DNA from: Neisseria lactamica
GTDB taxonomy: Bacteria > Pseudomonadota > Gammaproteobacteria > Burkholderiales > Neisseriaceae
DNA length: 5,431 nucleotides
Assembly (NCBI GenBank): GCA_001067655.1
Contig: JUNU01000167.1
Span: forward strand, 1-5,431
Reading direction: 5' to 3'
The notes under the pieces: generated by a model
Told to the model about the DNA's origin: nothing
Database searches by the model: none
Seen by the model: the letters and a program-made list of their open reading frames with translations, nothing else
Position numbers and translations under genes: made by a program
In this document: one piece after another, positions 1 through 5,371 of the stretch
How the letters are laid out: every line of letters starts with the position of its first letter
Numbering within the stretch: position 1 is the stretch's first letter

Positions 1-51
1 GTACATAAGGGCGTTGGCAACGCCGTATCATTGCAATTTTAATCCACTATA
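1..51 (+). repeat. Right end of a Correia repeat enclosed element (CREE), partial
   Basis: The segment ends in TTTTAATCCACTATA (37-51), which is the inverted form of the CREE terminus TATAGTGGATTA. Just inside it is GGCAACGCCGTA (16-27), matching the internal CREE sequence next to this terminus. The stretch between (28-36) differs from the commoner ends known to me, so this copy is diverged or of a variant class. A perfect 7-1-7 palindrome GGCGTTGGCAACGCC lies at 10-24. The left part of the element is outside the window. CREEs are short non-autonomous Neisseria repeats thought to have been mobilised by a transposase acting in trans. The element ends 11 bases before the stop of the minus-strand membrane protein, so it could shape the 3' end of that transcript. 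Confidence 0.8.
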
Positions 52-62
52 TTTCGGAGCGT

Positions 63-608
63 TTAAAACCAATGCAGCAATCCGAGAGCCATCAGCACCG
101 CCGTGATACACGCTAAAAGCGCGCAGATTTGCAGGGCTGTCGAGTTGGTTTTTGGGTAGCCCATCAGGTTGGGCAACGGGTTGGACGGCAATATCATGCC
201 GTAAACGAATTGAAGCAGTCCGCCTGCGACCATAGGCAATGTAAATACCGGCAATATCAGGCTGATGGCGGCAAGTACGATGCTGATTCTGAACATCCAT
301 ATCGCCGGATAATGCCCCTTTCCTGCATCATTGCAGCGCTTTTCCAGCCAAGTGCTTTGATAGTGCAGCAGGCCGTAGAGGGCGATGGCAAAAACATGCA
401 CTGCGCCGCCGACCTGCCGATTGATGCCGCATTGACCCAAACATGATTGGGTAATCCACAGCAATAGTGCGGACACTGCGCTTATGCCCAGCAAAATGGG
501 CAGGTTTACCGCCGCAAAGCGCGTACGGCTGGCGCGGCGGTTGTCGAAGGGATCGGGCCTTTCGTCATACAGGATGAAGCCGTCGGGTTCTTCTTGGTAT
601 GTGTTCAT
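63..608 (-). CDS. Hypothetical multi-pass inner-membrane protein, possibly DUF805-related
   Basis: This 181-residue protein is not one I can name. It has a hydrophilic acidic N-terminus (about 1-30, rich in Asp, Glu and Arg), then hydrophobic segments at roughly 32-53, 68-84, 104-138 (long enough for one or two spans) and 157-178, so four or five membrane passes. Between the second and third lies a short loop, LEKRCNDAGKGHYPAIW (about 88-104). It resembles the RxHDxGxSGWW-type loop of DUF805 membrane proteins, and PNLMGYP (146-152) sits where that family has a GPNRFG-like motif. The match is by eye and weak. The ATG at 608 is the first in frame; no good Shine-Dalgarno is visible before it. 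The gene lies 166 bases downstream of dnaE on the same strand, with DUS hairpins between, so it is probably transcribed separately or only by read-through. It ends next to a CREE. Function, substrate and partners are unknown. Confidence 0.75.
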   Translation of the reverse strand: MNTYQEEPDGFILYDERPDPFDNRRASRTRFAAVNLPILLGISAVSALLLWITQSCLGQCGINRQVGGAVHVFAIALYGLLHYQSTWLEKRCNDAGKGHYPAIWMFRISIVLAAISLILPVFTLPMVAGGLLQFVYGMILPSNPLPNLMGYPKTNSTALQICALLACITAVLMALGLLHWF

Positions 609-653
609 GATGTGGTGAGTGATGATTTGGTTGTAATGTGGTTTTGTTTTGCG

Positions 654-699
654 TTTTCAGACGATGTCTTTAAATGGTTTATCAAACGTCGTCTGAAAA
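654..699. repeat. Inverted pair of degenerate DNA uptake sequences forming a hairpin
   Basis: TTTTCAGACGATGT (654-667) and ACGTCGTCTGAAAA (686-699) are inverted copies able to pair over 14 positions with one G-T wobble, around an 18-base loop. Both carry DUS-like cores: 688-697 is the ten-base core GTCGTCTGAA, while 656-667 departs at two positions from AGGTCGTCTGAA. In Neisseria, inverted DUS pairs between genes often act as transcription terminators. This one lies downstream of dnaE and upstream of the membrane-protein gene, as expected for a dnaE terminator. However, no T-run follows the stem on either strand, so a strong intrinsic terminator is not certain. Confidence 0.7.
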
Positions 700-755
700 T
701 AAAGGTACGGCTTTGTATTTTATAGCATTACGGTTTGGCGGCTTTCCGTCGCCGT

Positions 756-767
756 TTCAGACGACCT
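756..767 (-). repeat. DNA uptake sequence (AGGTCGTCTGAA), downstream of dnaE
   Basis: A full 12-base DUS reads AGGTCGTCTGAA on the minus strand and begins seven bases after the dnaE stop codon. DUS are bound by the minor pilin ComP and mark DNA for uptake during natural transformation. This copy can also pair with the DUS at 686-697, making a longer-range stem that would exclude the local 654-699 hairpin. A small GC-rich stem (CGGC with GCCG) lies in the loop between them. Confidence 0.85.
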
Positions 768-774
768 CCGCGCC

Positions 775-3700
775 TTACCAATTCACTCGAACTGCCCTGC
801 TGCCAAGCAGTTTTTCCAGTTCGTCGAATAACGCGGAGCTGGGCGTAACCATCCATTTCGGCGGCACTTGAAACTTGCCCGACGCTTTGTCGTTGCTATA
901 CGACAGTTGCAACGGGATGTGCGACGTATCGGGCAGGCGGTGGGCGGTGAGGATGGCGGCGAGGCGTTCGATGTCGTGGCCGGGGGCGAGGGCTAGGCTG
1001 AGGCTGCGGGCATAGCGTTCGCGCGCCATTTGCAGGGTCATGACTTGGTTTGCCATGATACGCAGCCCGTCGCCACCGCCGTAGTCGTCGCGGCTGACTT
1101 TGGATTCGATAATCAGCACTTGGTCGGACTTGAGGTAGTCGGCGCAGTTTTCCAGCGTCTGGCCGCTGACCATGATTTCAATCTGCCCGCTCAAATCTTC
1201 GAGGCTGACGAAGGCGATTTTGCCGCGCTTGCCCATCATGGTGCGCACGGCGGTCACGAATCCGGCGAGGCGCACGCTGTCTTGCGGTTTCAGACGACCT
1301 AATTTGGTCGGGGTGATTTGGCGGACTTCTTGGGCATACGGGCCGAACGGGTGGCCGGACAGGTAGAAGCCGATGACGGTTTTTTCTTCGGCGAGTTTTT
1401 CCGATTCGCTCCACATGGGCGCGTCGATGAGCTGCACCGGTTCGATGGCGTCTTCCATCATGTCGAAAAGTCCGCCCTGATTGGCGTTGGCGGCTTTTTG
1501 GTCGGCGTTGTTCATGGCGAGGTCGATGTTTGCCAAGAGCATGGCGCGGTTGGGTTCGATGCTGTCGAACGCGCCGCCGCGTATCAGGGCTTCGAGGGTG
1601 CGGCGGTTCATGTGTTCTTTGCCGACGCGCTCGCAGAAGTCCAACAGGCCGGTAAACTTGCCGCCGCTTTGCCGCGCGACGATGATGGATTCGACGGCGG
1701 CTTCGCCCGTGCCTTTAATTGCGCCGAGTGCGTAGCGGATTTTCATGTTCGGATACGGCGTGAAGCGGTAGTCGGATTCGTTGATGTCGGGCGGCAGGAA
1801 CTCGATGCCGTTGGCGCGGCAGTCGTCGTAGAAATGTTTGAGCTGGTCGGTGTTGTCCAATTCAGACGACATGGTCGCCGCCATAAATTCGGCGGGGTAA
1901 TGGGCTTTGAGCCATGCGGTCTGGTAGGAAATCAGGGCGTAGGCGGCGGCGTGGGATTTGTTGAAACCGTAGCCGGCGAATTTTTCCATGTAGTTGAAGA
2001 TTTCGTCGGATTTTTCGCGCGAAATGTTTTGTTTTGCCGCGCCTTCGGCAAAGATTTCGCGGTGTTTCACCATTTCTTCGGGCTTTTTCTTACCCATGGC
2101 GCGGCGCAACAAGTCCGCGCCGCCGAGCGAGTAGCCGCCGATAATCTGCGCCGCCTGCATCACTTGTTCCTGATACACCATAATCCCGTAGGTCGGCGCG
2201 AGGATGCCTTCCAGCAGCGGGTGGATGTATTGGAATTCCTGACCCTTCATACGCGCGACGAAGTCGGGGATGTTGTCCATCGGGCCGGGTCGGTAGAGCG
2301 ATACGAAGGCGATGAGTTCTTCAAACTTGGTGGTGTGCGCCGTTTTCAGCATTTTTTTCATGCCGGTCGACTCGAACTGGAATACGGCGGTAGTGTTCGC
2401 ATCGCGGAAGATTTTGTAGGCAGCCTGGTCGTCGAGCGGGATTTTGCCGACATCGACAATATCGCCGGTGGTGTTTTTGATGTTGTTCTGCGCCATTTCG
2501 ATAATGGTCAGGTTTCGCAGGCCCAAAAAGTCGAACTTCACCAAACCGACGTCTTCCACGTCGCCCTTGTCGTACATGGATACGGGCGAGGCGGATTCGT
2601 CCGCCTGATACACGGGGCTGTAATCGGAAATCTTGCCCGGCGCAATCAACACGCCGCCCGCGTGCATACCCAAACCGCGCGTTAAATCTTCCAGCTTTTT
2701 CGCCAACGTAATCAGTTCGTCCGCTTCTTCCGCTTCAATCAATTCCTGAATCTGCGGCTCCGCCTTCATTGCATCGTCCAAACCCAAAGGTTTGTTGGCT
2801 TCCAACGGAATCAGCTTCGACAGTTTGTCGCACAAGGTAAACGGCAGTTCCAGCACGCGTCCTACGTCGCGTATCACCGCTTTGGACGACATCGTGCCGA
2901 AAGTCACAATCTGGCTCACCGCCTGAGCGCCGTATTTATCGCGCACATACTCAATCACGCGGCCGCGGTTGCTTTGGCAAAAGTCCACGTCGAAGTCAGG
3001 CATGGAAACGCGTTCAGGGTTTAAGAAACGTTCGAACAGCAGCGCATATTTCAACGGATCAAGGTCGGTAATCTTCAATGAATACGCCACCAGCGAACCC
3101 GCACCCGAACCGCGTCCCGGTCCGACCGGACAGCCGTGCGTTTTTGCCCAGTTGATAAAGTCTTGTACGATAAGAAAATAGCCGGGGAATTTCATCTGGA
3201 TGATGATGTTCAGCTCAAAATCCAGCCGCTCCTGATATTCCGGCATTTTCGCCGCCCGCTCCGCCTCGTCGGGATAAAGCTGAACCATGCGTTCCTGCAA
3301 GCCCTCGTTGGACAGCTTCACCAGATAATCGTCCAGCGACAAGCCGTCGGGCGTCGGGAACAGGGGCAGGAAGTTTTTGCCCAACGTGATATGGATATTA
3401 CAGCGTTTGGCGATTTCCACCGTGTTTTCCAAGGCTTCGGGCAAGTCGGCGAAACGCTCCAGCATCGTTTCCGGCGGAATGAAAAACTGGCTCGGCGTAA
3501 AATCGCGCGGACGTTTCTTGTCCGTCAGCACCCAGCCGCCCGCGATGCACACCCGCGCCTCGTGCGCGTTGAAATCGTCGCGGCTCATAAACTGCGTCGG
3601 ATGCGTCGCCACCACCGGCAAACCTAATTCCTCCGCCAGCTTCACGCTGCCCGAAACGCAAGCCTCCCATTCGGGACGTTCGGGCAGGCGTTGCAGCTCC

Positions 3701-4209
3701 AGATAAAACGCATCGGGGAACCACGCCGCATACTTCAACGCCGCCGCACGCGCCGCGTCTTCGTTACCGTTCAAAAGATTCACGCCCACTTCGCCGTAAT
3801 GCGCGCCGCTCAAACAAATCAAGCCGCTGTTGTCGCCGTTTTCCAGCCATTCGGGATTGAGTTCCGCATGATGGACATTGCGGTCTTTGCCGACATAAGC
3901 CGCCGTCAAAAGCTCGCTCAAGCGCAGATAGCCCGCATCGTTGCGGATGATCAGCATGGCGCGGAACGGCTTGTCGGGCGCATTCGGATTGCCTATCCAC
4001 ACATCCGCCGCCCCGACGGGCTTAATCCCCGCGCTGCGGCAGGCTTTATAGAATTTCACCAAACCGAATTCGTTCATCAAATCACTGATGCCCAAAGCAG
4101 GCAAACCGTATTCCTGCGCTTTGGCAATCAGTTTTTTAATCCGCACCATACCGTCGGTAATCGAAAACTCGGTATGCAGGCGCAGCGGGATGTAGGTCGG
4201 CTCGGTCAT
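775..4209 (-). CDS. dnaE: DNA polymerase III, alpha subunit (replicative polymerase)
   Basis: The protein is the catalytic subunit of the replicative DNA polymerase III holoenzyme, extending leading and lagging strands at the fork. It is complete at 1144 residues, close to the 1160 of E. coli DnaE. The start MTEPTYIPLRLHTEFS aligns with the E. coli N-terminus and opens the PHP domain (about 1-275). The glycine-rich GPGRGSGAGSLVAY lies at 363-376. The palm motif PDFDVDF (404-410) supplies D405 and D407, and KFDFLGL (558-564) supplies the third catalytic aspartate, D560. The clamp-binding motif QGGLF is at 911-915, an OB-fold region at about 975-1060, and a C-terminal domain expected to contact tau follows. 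In the PHP domain the first His of the usual HxH is Arg10 and a DH motif reads DL (43-44), so proofreading probably relies on a separate DnaQ, as in E. coli. The ATG has no clear Shine-Dalgarno. No frameshift or missing catalytic residue is seen. Confidence 0.98.
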   Translation of the reverse strand: MTEPTYIPLRLHTEFSITDGMVRIKKLIAKAQEYGLPALGISDLMNEFGLVKFYKACRSAGIKPVGAADVWIGNPNAPDKPFRAMLIIRNDAGYLRLSELLTAAYVGKDRNVHHAELNPEWLENGDNSGLICLSGAHYGEVGVNLLNGNEDAARAAALKYAAWFPDAFYLELQRLPERPEWEACVSGSVKLAEELGLPVVATHPTQFMSRDDFNAHEARVCIAGGWVLTDKKRPRDFTPSQFFIPPETMLERFADLPEALENTVEIAKRCNIHITLGKNFLPLFPTPDGLSLDDYLVKLSNEGLQERMVQLYPDEAERAAKMPEYQERLDFELNIIIQMKFPGYFLIVQDFINWAKTHGCPVGPGRGSGAGSLVAYSLKITDLDPLKYALLFERFLNPERVSMPDFDVDFCQSNRGRVIEYVRDKYGAQAVSQIVTFGTMSSKAVIRDVGRVLELPFTLCDKLSKLIPLEANKPLGLDDAMKAEPQIQELIEAEEADELITLAKKLEDLTRGLGMHAGGVLIAPGKISDYSPVYQADESASPVSMYDKGDVEDVGLVKFDFLGLRNLTIIEMAQNNIKNTTGDIVDVGKIPLDDQAAYKIFRDANTTAVFQFESTGMKKMLKTAHTTKFEELIAFVSLYRPGPMDNIPDFVARMKGQEFQYIHPLLEGILAPTYGIMVYQEQVMQAAQIIGGYSLGGADLLRRAMGKKKPEEMVKHREIFAEGAAKQNISREKSDEIFNYMEKFAGYGFNKSHAAAYALISYQTAWLKAHYPAEFMAATMSSELDNTDQLKHFYDDCRANGIEFLPPDINESDYRFTPYPNMKIRYALGAIKGTGEAAVESIIVARQSGGKFTGLLDFCERVGKEHMNRRTLEALIRGGAFDSIEPNRAMLLANIDLAMNNADQKAANANQGGLFDMMEDAIEPVQLIDAPMWSESEKLAEEKTVIGFYLSGHPFGPYAQEVRQITPTKLGRLKPQDSVRLAGFVTAVRTMMGKRGKIAFVSLEDLSGQIEIMVSGQTLENCADYLKSDQVLIIESKVSRDDYGGGDGLRIMANQVMTLQMARERYARSLSLALAPGHDIERLAAILTAHRLPDTSHIPLQLSYSNDKASGKFQVPPKWMVTPSSALFDELEKLLGSRAVRVNW
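1289..1300 (-). repeat. DNA uptake sequence inside dnaE
   Basis: A full AGGTCGTCTGAA on the minus strand lies within the dnaE reading frame, where it contributes to the codons for Gly-Arg-Leu-Lys near residues 971-974. It is in the linker before the OB fold, a place where the protein tolerates the encoded residues. It shows that this allele carries the AGGTCGTCTGAA dialect within a housekeeping gene. Confidence 0.85.
1861..1872 (-). repeat. DUS variant ATGTCGTCTGAA inside dnaE
   Basis: The ten-base core GTCGTCTGAA is preserved, but the leading dinucleotide is AT rather than AG. It encodes Met-Ser-Ser-Glu (dnaE residues 780-783). The sequence is one mismatch from both AGGTCGTCTGAA and ATGCCGTCTGAA. 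It may work as a weaker uptake signal or be fixed by the protein sequence alone. Confidence 0.55.
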
Positions 4210-4239
4210 GGCAAAATCGGCGTGAACAATAAAAGGCGT

Positions 4240-4269
4240 ATTGTAGCAGGGTTGGAAAAAGGTCGTCTG
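4240..4269 (-). promoter_or_regulatory. Probable dnaE promoter with extended -10
   Basis: On the minus strand TGCTACAAT (4248-4240) is an extended -10 element: TACAAT matches TATAAT at five of six positions and is preceded by TGC. With an 18-base spacer the -35 would be CAGACG (4269-4264), only three of six matches, which fits an extended -10 promoter. That -35 lies within a DUS arm. The expected start near 4233 would give a leader of about 24 bases before the dnaE ATG. Confidence 0.55.
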
Positions 4270-4301
4270 AAAAGGAGCGTAGAGGGTTTTTCAGACGACC
4301 T
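4256..4301 (-). terminator. Inverted DUS pair forming an intrinsic terminator, read on the minus strand
   Basis: Two full DUS, 4260-4271 (plus) and 4290-4301 (minus), face each other. With flanking A/T bases they make a perfect 14-bp stem (4260-4273 with 4288-4301) around a 14-base loop. On the minus strand the stem runs into five T residues (complement of 4256-4260), the form of a rho-independent terminator. On the plus strand the stem is followed by CAACGG, so termination should act mainly on leftward transcription. It would stop transcripts entering dnaE from upstream and sits directly before the probable dnaE -10. Confidence 0.75.
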
Positions 4302-4362
4302 CAACGGTAGATTTAAATGGCGACGGATACATGGTATCGGCTTGTTTAGCAATCAATGAAAA

Positions 4363-4379
4363 TGTGAAACGGTTTCACA
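4363..4379. promoter_or_regulatory. 17-bp palindrome, candidate repressor operator
   Basis: TGTGAAACGGTTTCACA is a perfect 8-1-8 inverted repeat about the central G at 4371. The shape resembles operators of dimeric helix-turn-helix regulators; the TGAAAC/GTTTCA arms recall LacI/GalR-type sites, but no regulator can be named. Its right arm overlaps a possible -35 box (4374-4379). Two further GTGAAA half-sites follow in direct orientation at 4383-4388 and 4424-4429. The position fits control of the lipoprotein gene more than dnaE. Confidence 0.5.
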
Positions 4380-4403
4380 AAAGTGAAAAGACAACGGTAT
4401 AAA
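4374..4403 (+). promoter_or_regulatory. Possible upstream promoter for the lipoprotein gene
   Basis: TTCACA (4374-4379) and TATAAA (4398-4403) each match the sigma-70 consensus at five of six positions and are separated by 18 bases. A start near 4410 would give a leader of about 115 bases. The -35 lies in the right arm of the 17-bp palindrome, so a protein bound there would block it. It is weaker evidence than the downstream promoter and could be chance in AT-rich DNA. Confidence 0.35.
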
Positions 4404-4444
4404 CTGCAAAGGCAGGCAAAACGGTGAAATAGTGATGATGAATA

Positions 4445-4458
4445 TTGATTTAAATCAT
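4445..4458 (+). promoter_or_regulatory. FNR-type binding site upstream of the lipoprotein gene
   Basis: TTGATTTAAATCAT matches the FNR consensus TTGATnnnnATCAA at nine of ten defined positions. Its centre (4451.5) lies 41.5 bases before a start at 4493, which is where the downstream TATAAT predicts initiation. That is the class II activator position. Meningococcal fhbp is also reported to be activated by FNR under low oxygen, so the same control is likely here. A CRP-type site is less likely because the half-sites are TTGAT rather than TGTGA. Confidence 0.65.
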
Positions 4459-4479
4459 GCGTCATTTAACGATGAATAC

Positions 4480-4485
4480 TATAAT
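4480..4485 (+). promoter_or_regulatory. -10 element of the main lipoprotein promoter
   Basis: TATAAT is a perfect -10 hexamer, 40 bases before the ATG. No recognisable -35 lies 16-18 bases upstream, where the sequence is around ATGCGT (4457-4462) and partly covered by the FNR box. This is typical of an activator-dependent promoter. Predicted start about 4493, leader about 33 bases. Confidence 0.65.
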
Positions 4486-4515
4486 ATGAATATGTTATCA
4501 AACAGCTTTAAACGA

Positions 4516-4520
4516 AAGGA
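4516..4520 (+). promoter_or_regulatory. Ribosome binding site of the lipoprotein gene
   Basis: AAGGA lies five bases before the ATG at 4526 and fixes this start. The upstream in-frame context offers no better choice, and the resulting N-terminus is a proper lipoprotein signal peptide. Confidence 0.8.
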
Positions 4521-4525
4521 AAACT

Positions 4526-5326
4526 ATGAAAGCCGTCCGCTTGGTTCTTGCCGCATCTTTGGTTTCTACGCTTGCCGCCTGCGGCAGCTCCTCGTCTGCG
4601 TTGTCCGATGCAATTGGTAAAGGTTTTGATCCTAAGGCTAAGGGCGTGAAATACATTACCGTTTTCGAGAGCGTTCCCGAAAACGGCACGATGCAGTTGA
4701 GTGCCAACAATAAGGTACAAACGCTTAAAAAAGGCGACAATTTGGACACTGCCTTTTTTAAGCGCGACAAGATTTCCTATTATGACTACGTCGGCAAAAT
4801 CAATGTCAACGGACAGGTCATCGATTTGGAAAGCGGCGATTTTATGGTTTACAAGCAAGACAATTCGGTTGTCGCTGCCAAATATATCAAGCAGAAAGCC
4901 GATCCTACCGACGGCAACAAGCTGAAAGACTTGCAAGCGTATGAATTTAAAGTCGGCGAAGTGCAAGGTAAGGAAATTGCCTTTAAAGACCTGCCGCAAC
5001 TGGGCAGCTATACCTACCGCGGCATTGCGTTTAACGGCGACGATAATAGCGGCCGCCTGACGTACACCATCGATTTCGAGAAAAAACAAGGTCAGGGCAA
5101 AATCAGCGGCATGGCACCTGATTACAATGTCGACTTGGCTGCCGCCAACATTGCCGCAGCAGGGGCAGGTTCGGCAATCAACGGACGCGCGACGCTCAAC
5201 AATGAAGACAAAGGCAGCTACCGTTTGAACATTTTCGGCAGCAAAGCCGAAGAGATTGCCGGTAAGGCGCAAGTGAAGGTTGGCGATAAAGAGAAAGATA
5301 TCGGACTTGCCGGTAAAAAAGAATAA
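4526..5326 (+). CDS. Factor H-binding protein-like surface lipoprotein
   Basis: The 266-residue precursor has a signal peptide (1-18) with lipobox LAAC and lipidated Cys19, then a Gly/Ser-rich linker. The mature part (248 residues) is close to meningococcal fHbp (about 255). Recognisable shared stretches are LESGDFMVYKQ (101-111; fHbp LESGEFQVYKQ), TYRGIAF (163-169), LTYTIDF (178-184), YNVDLAAANI (200-209), KGSY (229-232) and DIGLAGK (258-264), covering both the N-terminal and C-terminal barrel regions. Meningococcal fHbp recruits human complement factor H and reaches the surface through a Slam translocon; no slam gene is in this window. By hand alignment the variant 1 residues E218 and E239 correspond to D228 and Q249, so factor H binding is doubtful. 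The gene is divergent from dnaE, has an FNR-type promoter, looks more AT-rich and Lys-rich than dnaE, and contains no DUS. It may be a paralogue or commensal homologue rather than the fhbp orthologue, which in meningococci lies next to an aldolase gene. Confidence 0.88.
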   Translation: MKAVRLVLAASLVSTLAACGSSSSALSDAIGKGFDPKAKGVKYITVFESVPENGTMQLSANNKVQTLKKGDNLDTAFFKRDKISYYDYVGKINVNGQVIDLESGDFMVYKQDNSVVAAKYIKQKADPTDGNKLKDLQAYEFKVGEVQGKEIAFKDLPQLGSYTYRGIAFNGDDNSGRLTYTIDFEKKQGQGKISGMAPDYNVDLAAANIAAAGAGSAINGRATLNNEDKGSYRLNIFGSKAEEIAGKAQVKVGDKEKDIGLAGKKE

Positions 5327-5341
5327 TTGAAAGAGATGTGT

Positions 5342-5371
5342 AATATAGTGGATTAACAAAAATCAGGACAA
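5342..5371 (-). promoter_or_regulatory. Possible outward promoter at the CREE end, antisense to the lipoprotein gene
   Basis: On the minus strand the CREE end joins flanking DNA to make TATATT (5347-5342), a -10 of the TATAnT type. TTGTCC (5371-5366) lies 18 bases upstream and matches TTGACA at four of six positions. CREE ends are known to create outward promoters in this way in pathogenic Neisseria. A transcript starting near 5335 would run antisense into the 3' end of the lipoprotein gene. Confidence 0.4.

Noticed and set aside
48..53. TATATT at the end of the left CREE as an outward promoter towards the membrane-protein gene (antisense)
   Set aside because: The -10 is possible, but no acceptable -35 lies 16-18 bases upstream (around GTATCA), unlike at the right CREE.
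1318..2685. Long open frame of 455 codons on the plus strand opposite dnaE
   Set aside because: It is a shadow of dnaE: GC-rich third codon positions keep the opposite frame open. The translation is repetitive in Val, Gly, Phe and Ala with no recognisable domain, and dnaE is certain here.
3398..3724. Minus-strand open frame of 108 codons within dnaE in another frame
   Set aside because: It lies wholly inside dnaE on the same strand, with Arg/Gly-rich low-complexity translation and no RBS; it is a frame shadow, and dnaE itself is intact through this region.
4312..4320. TTTAAATGG just after a DUS, also found at 670-678 after another DUS
   Set aside because: The shared stretch is only nine bases and AT-rich, and the spacing to the DUS differs, so a common origin cannot be supported.
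4432..4620. Small plus-strand open frame of 62 codons overlapping the lipoprotein start
   Set aside because: It spans the FNR box, the -10 and the RBS, has no RBS of its own, and would not be on the transcript from the main promoter. It is probably chance.
4508..5359. Open frame of 283 codons on the minus strand opposite the lipoprotein gene
   Set aside because: It covers the lipoprotein gene in antisense and begins inside the CREE. The lipoprotein frame has signal peptide, lipobox, RBS and clear homology; the opposite frame has no recognisable features.
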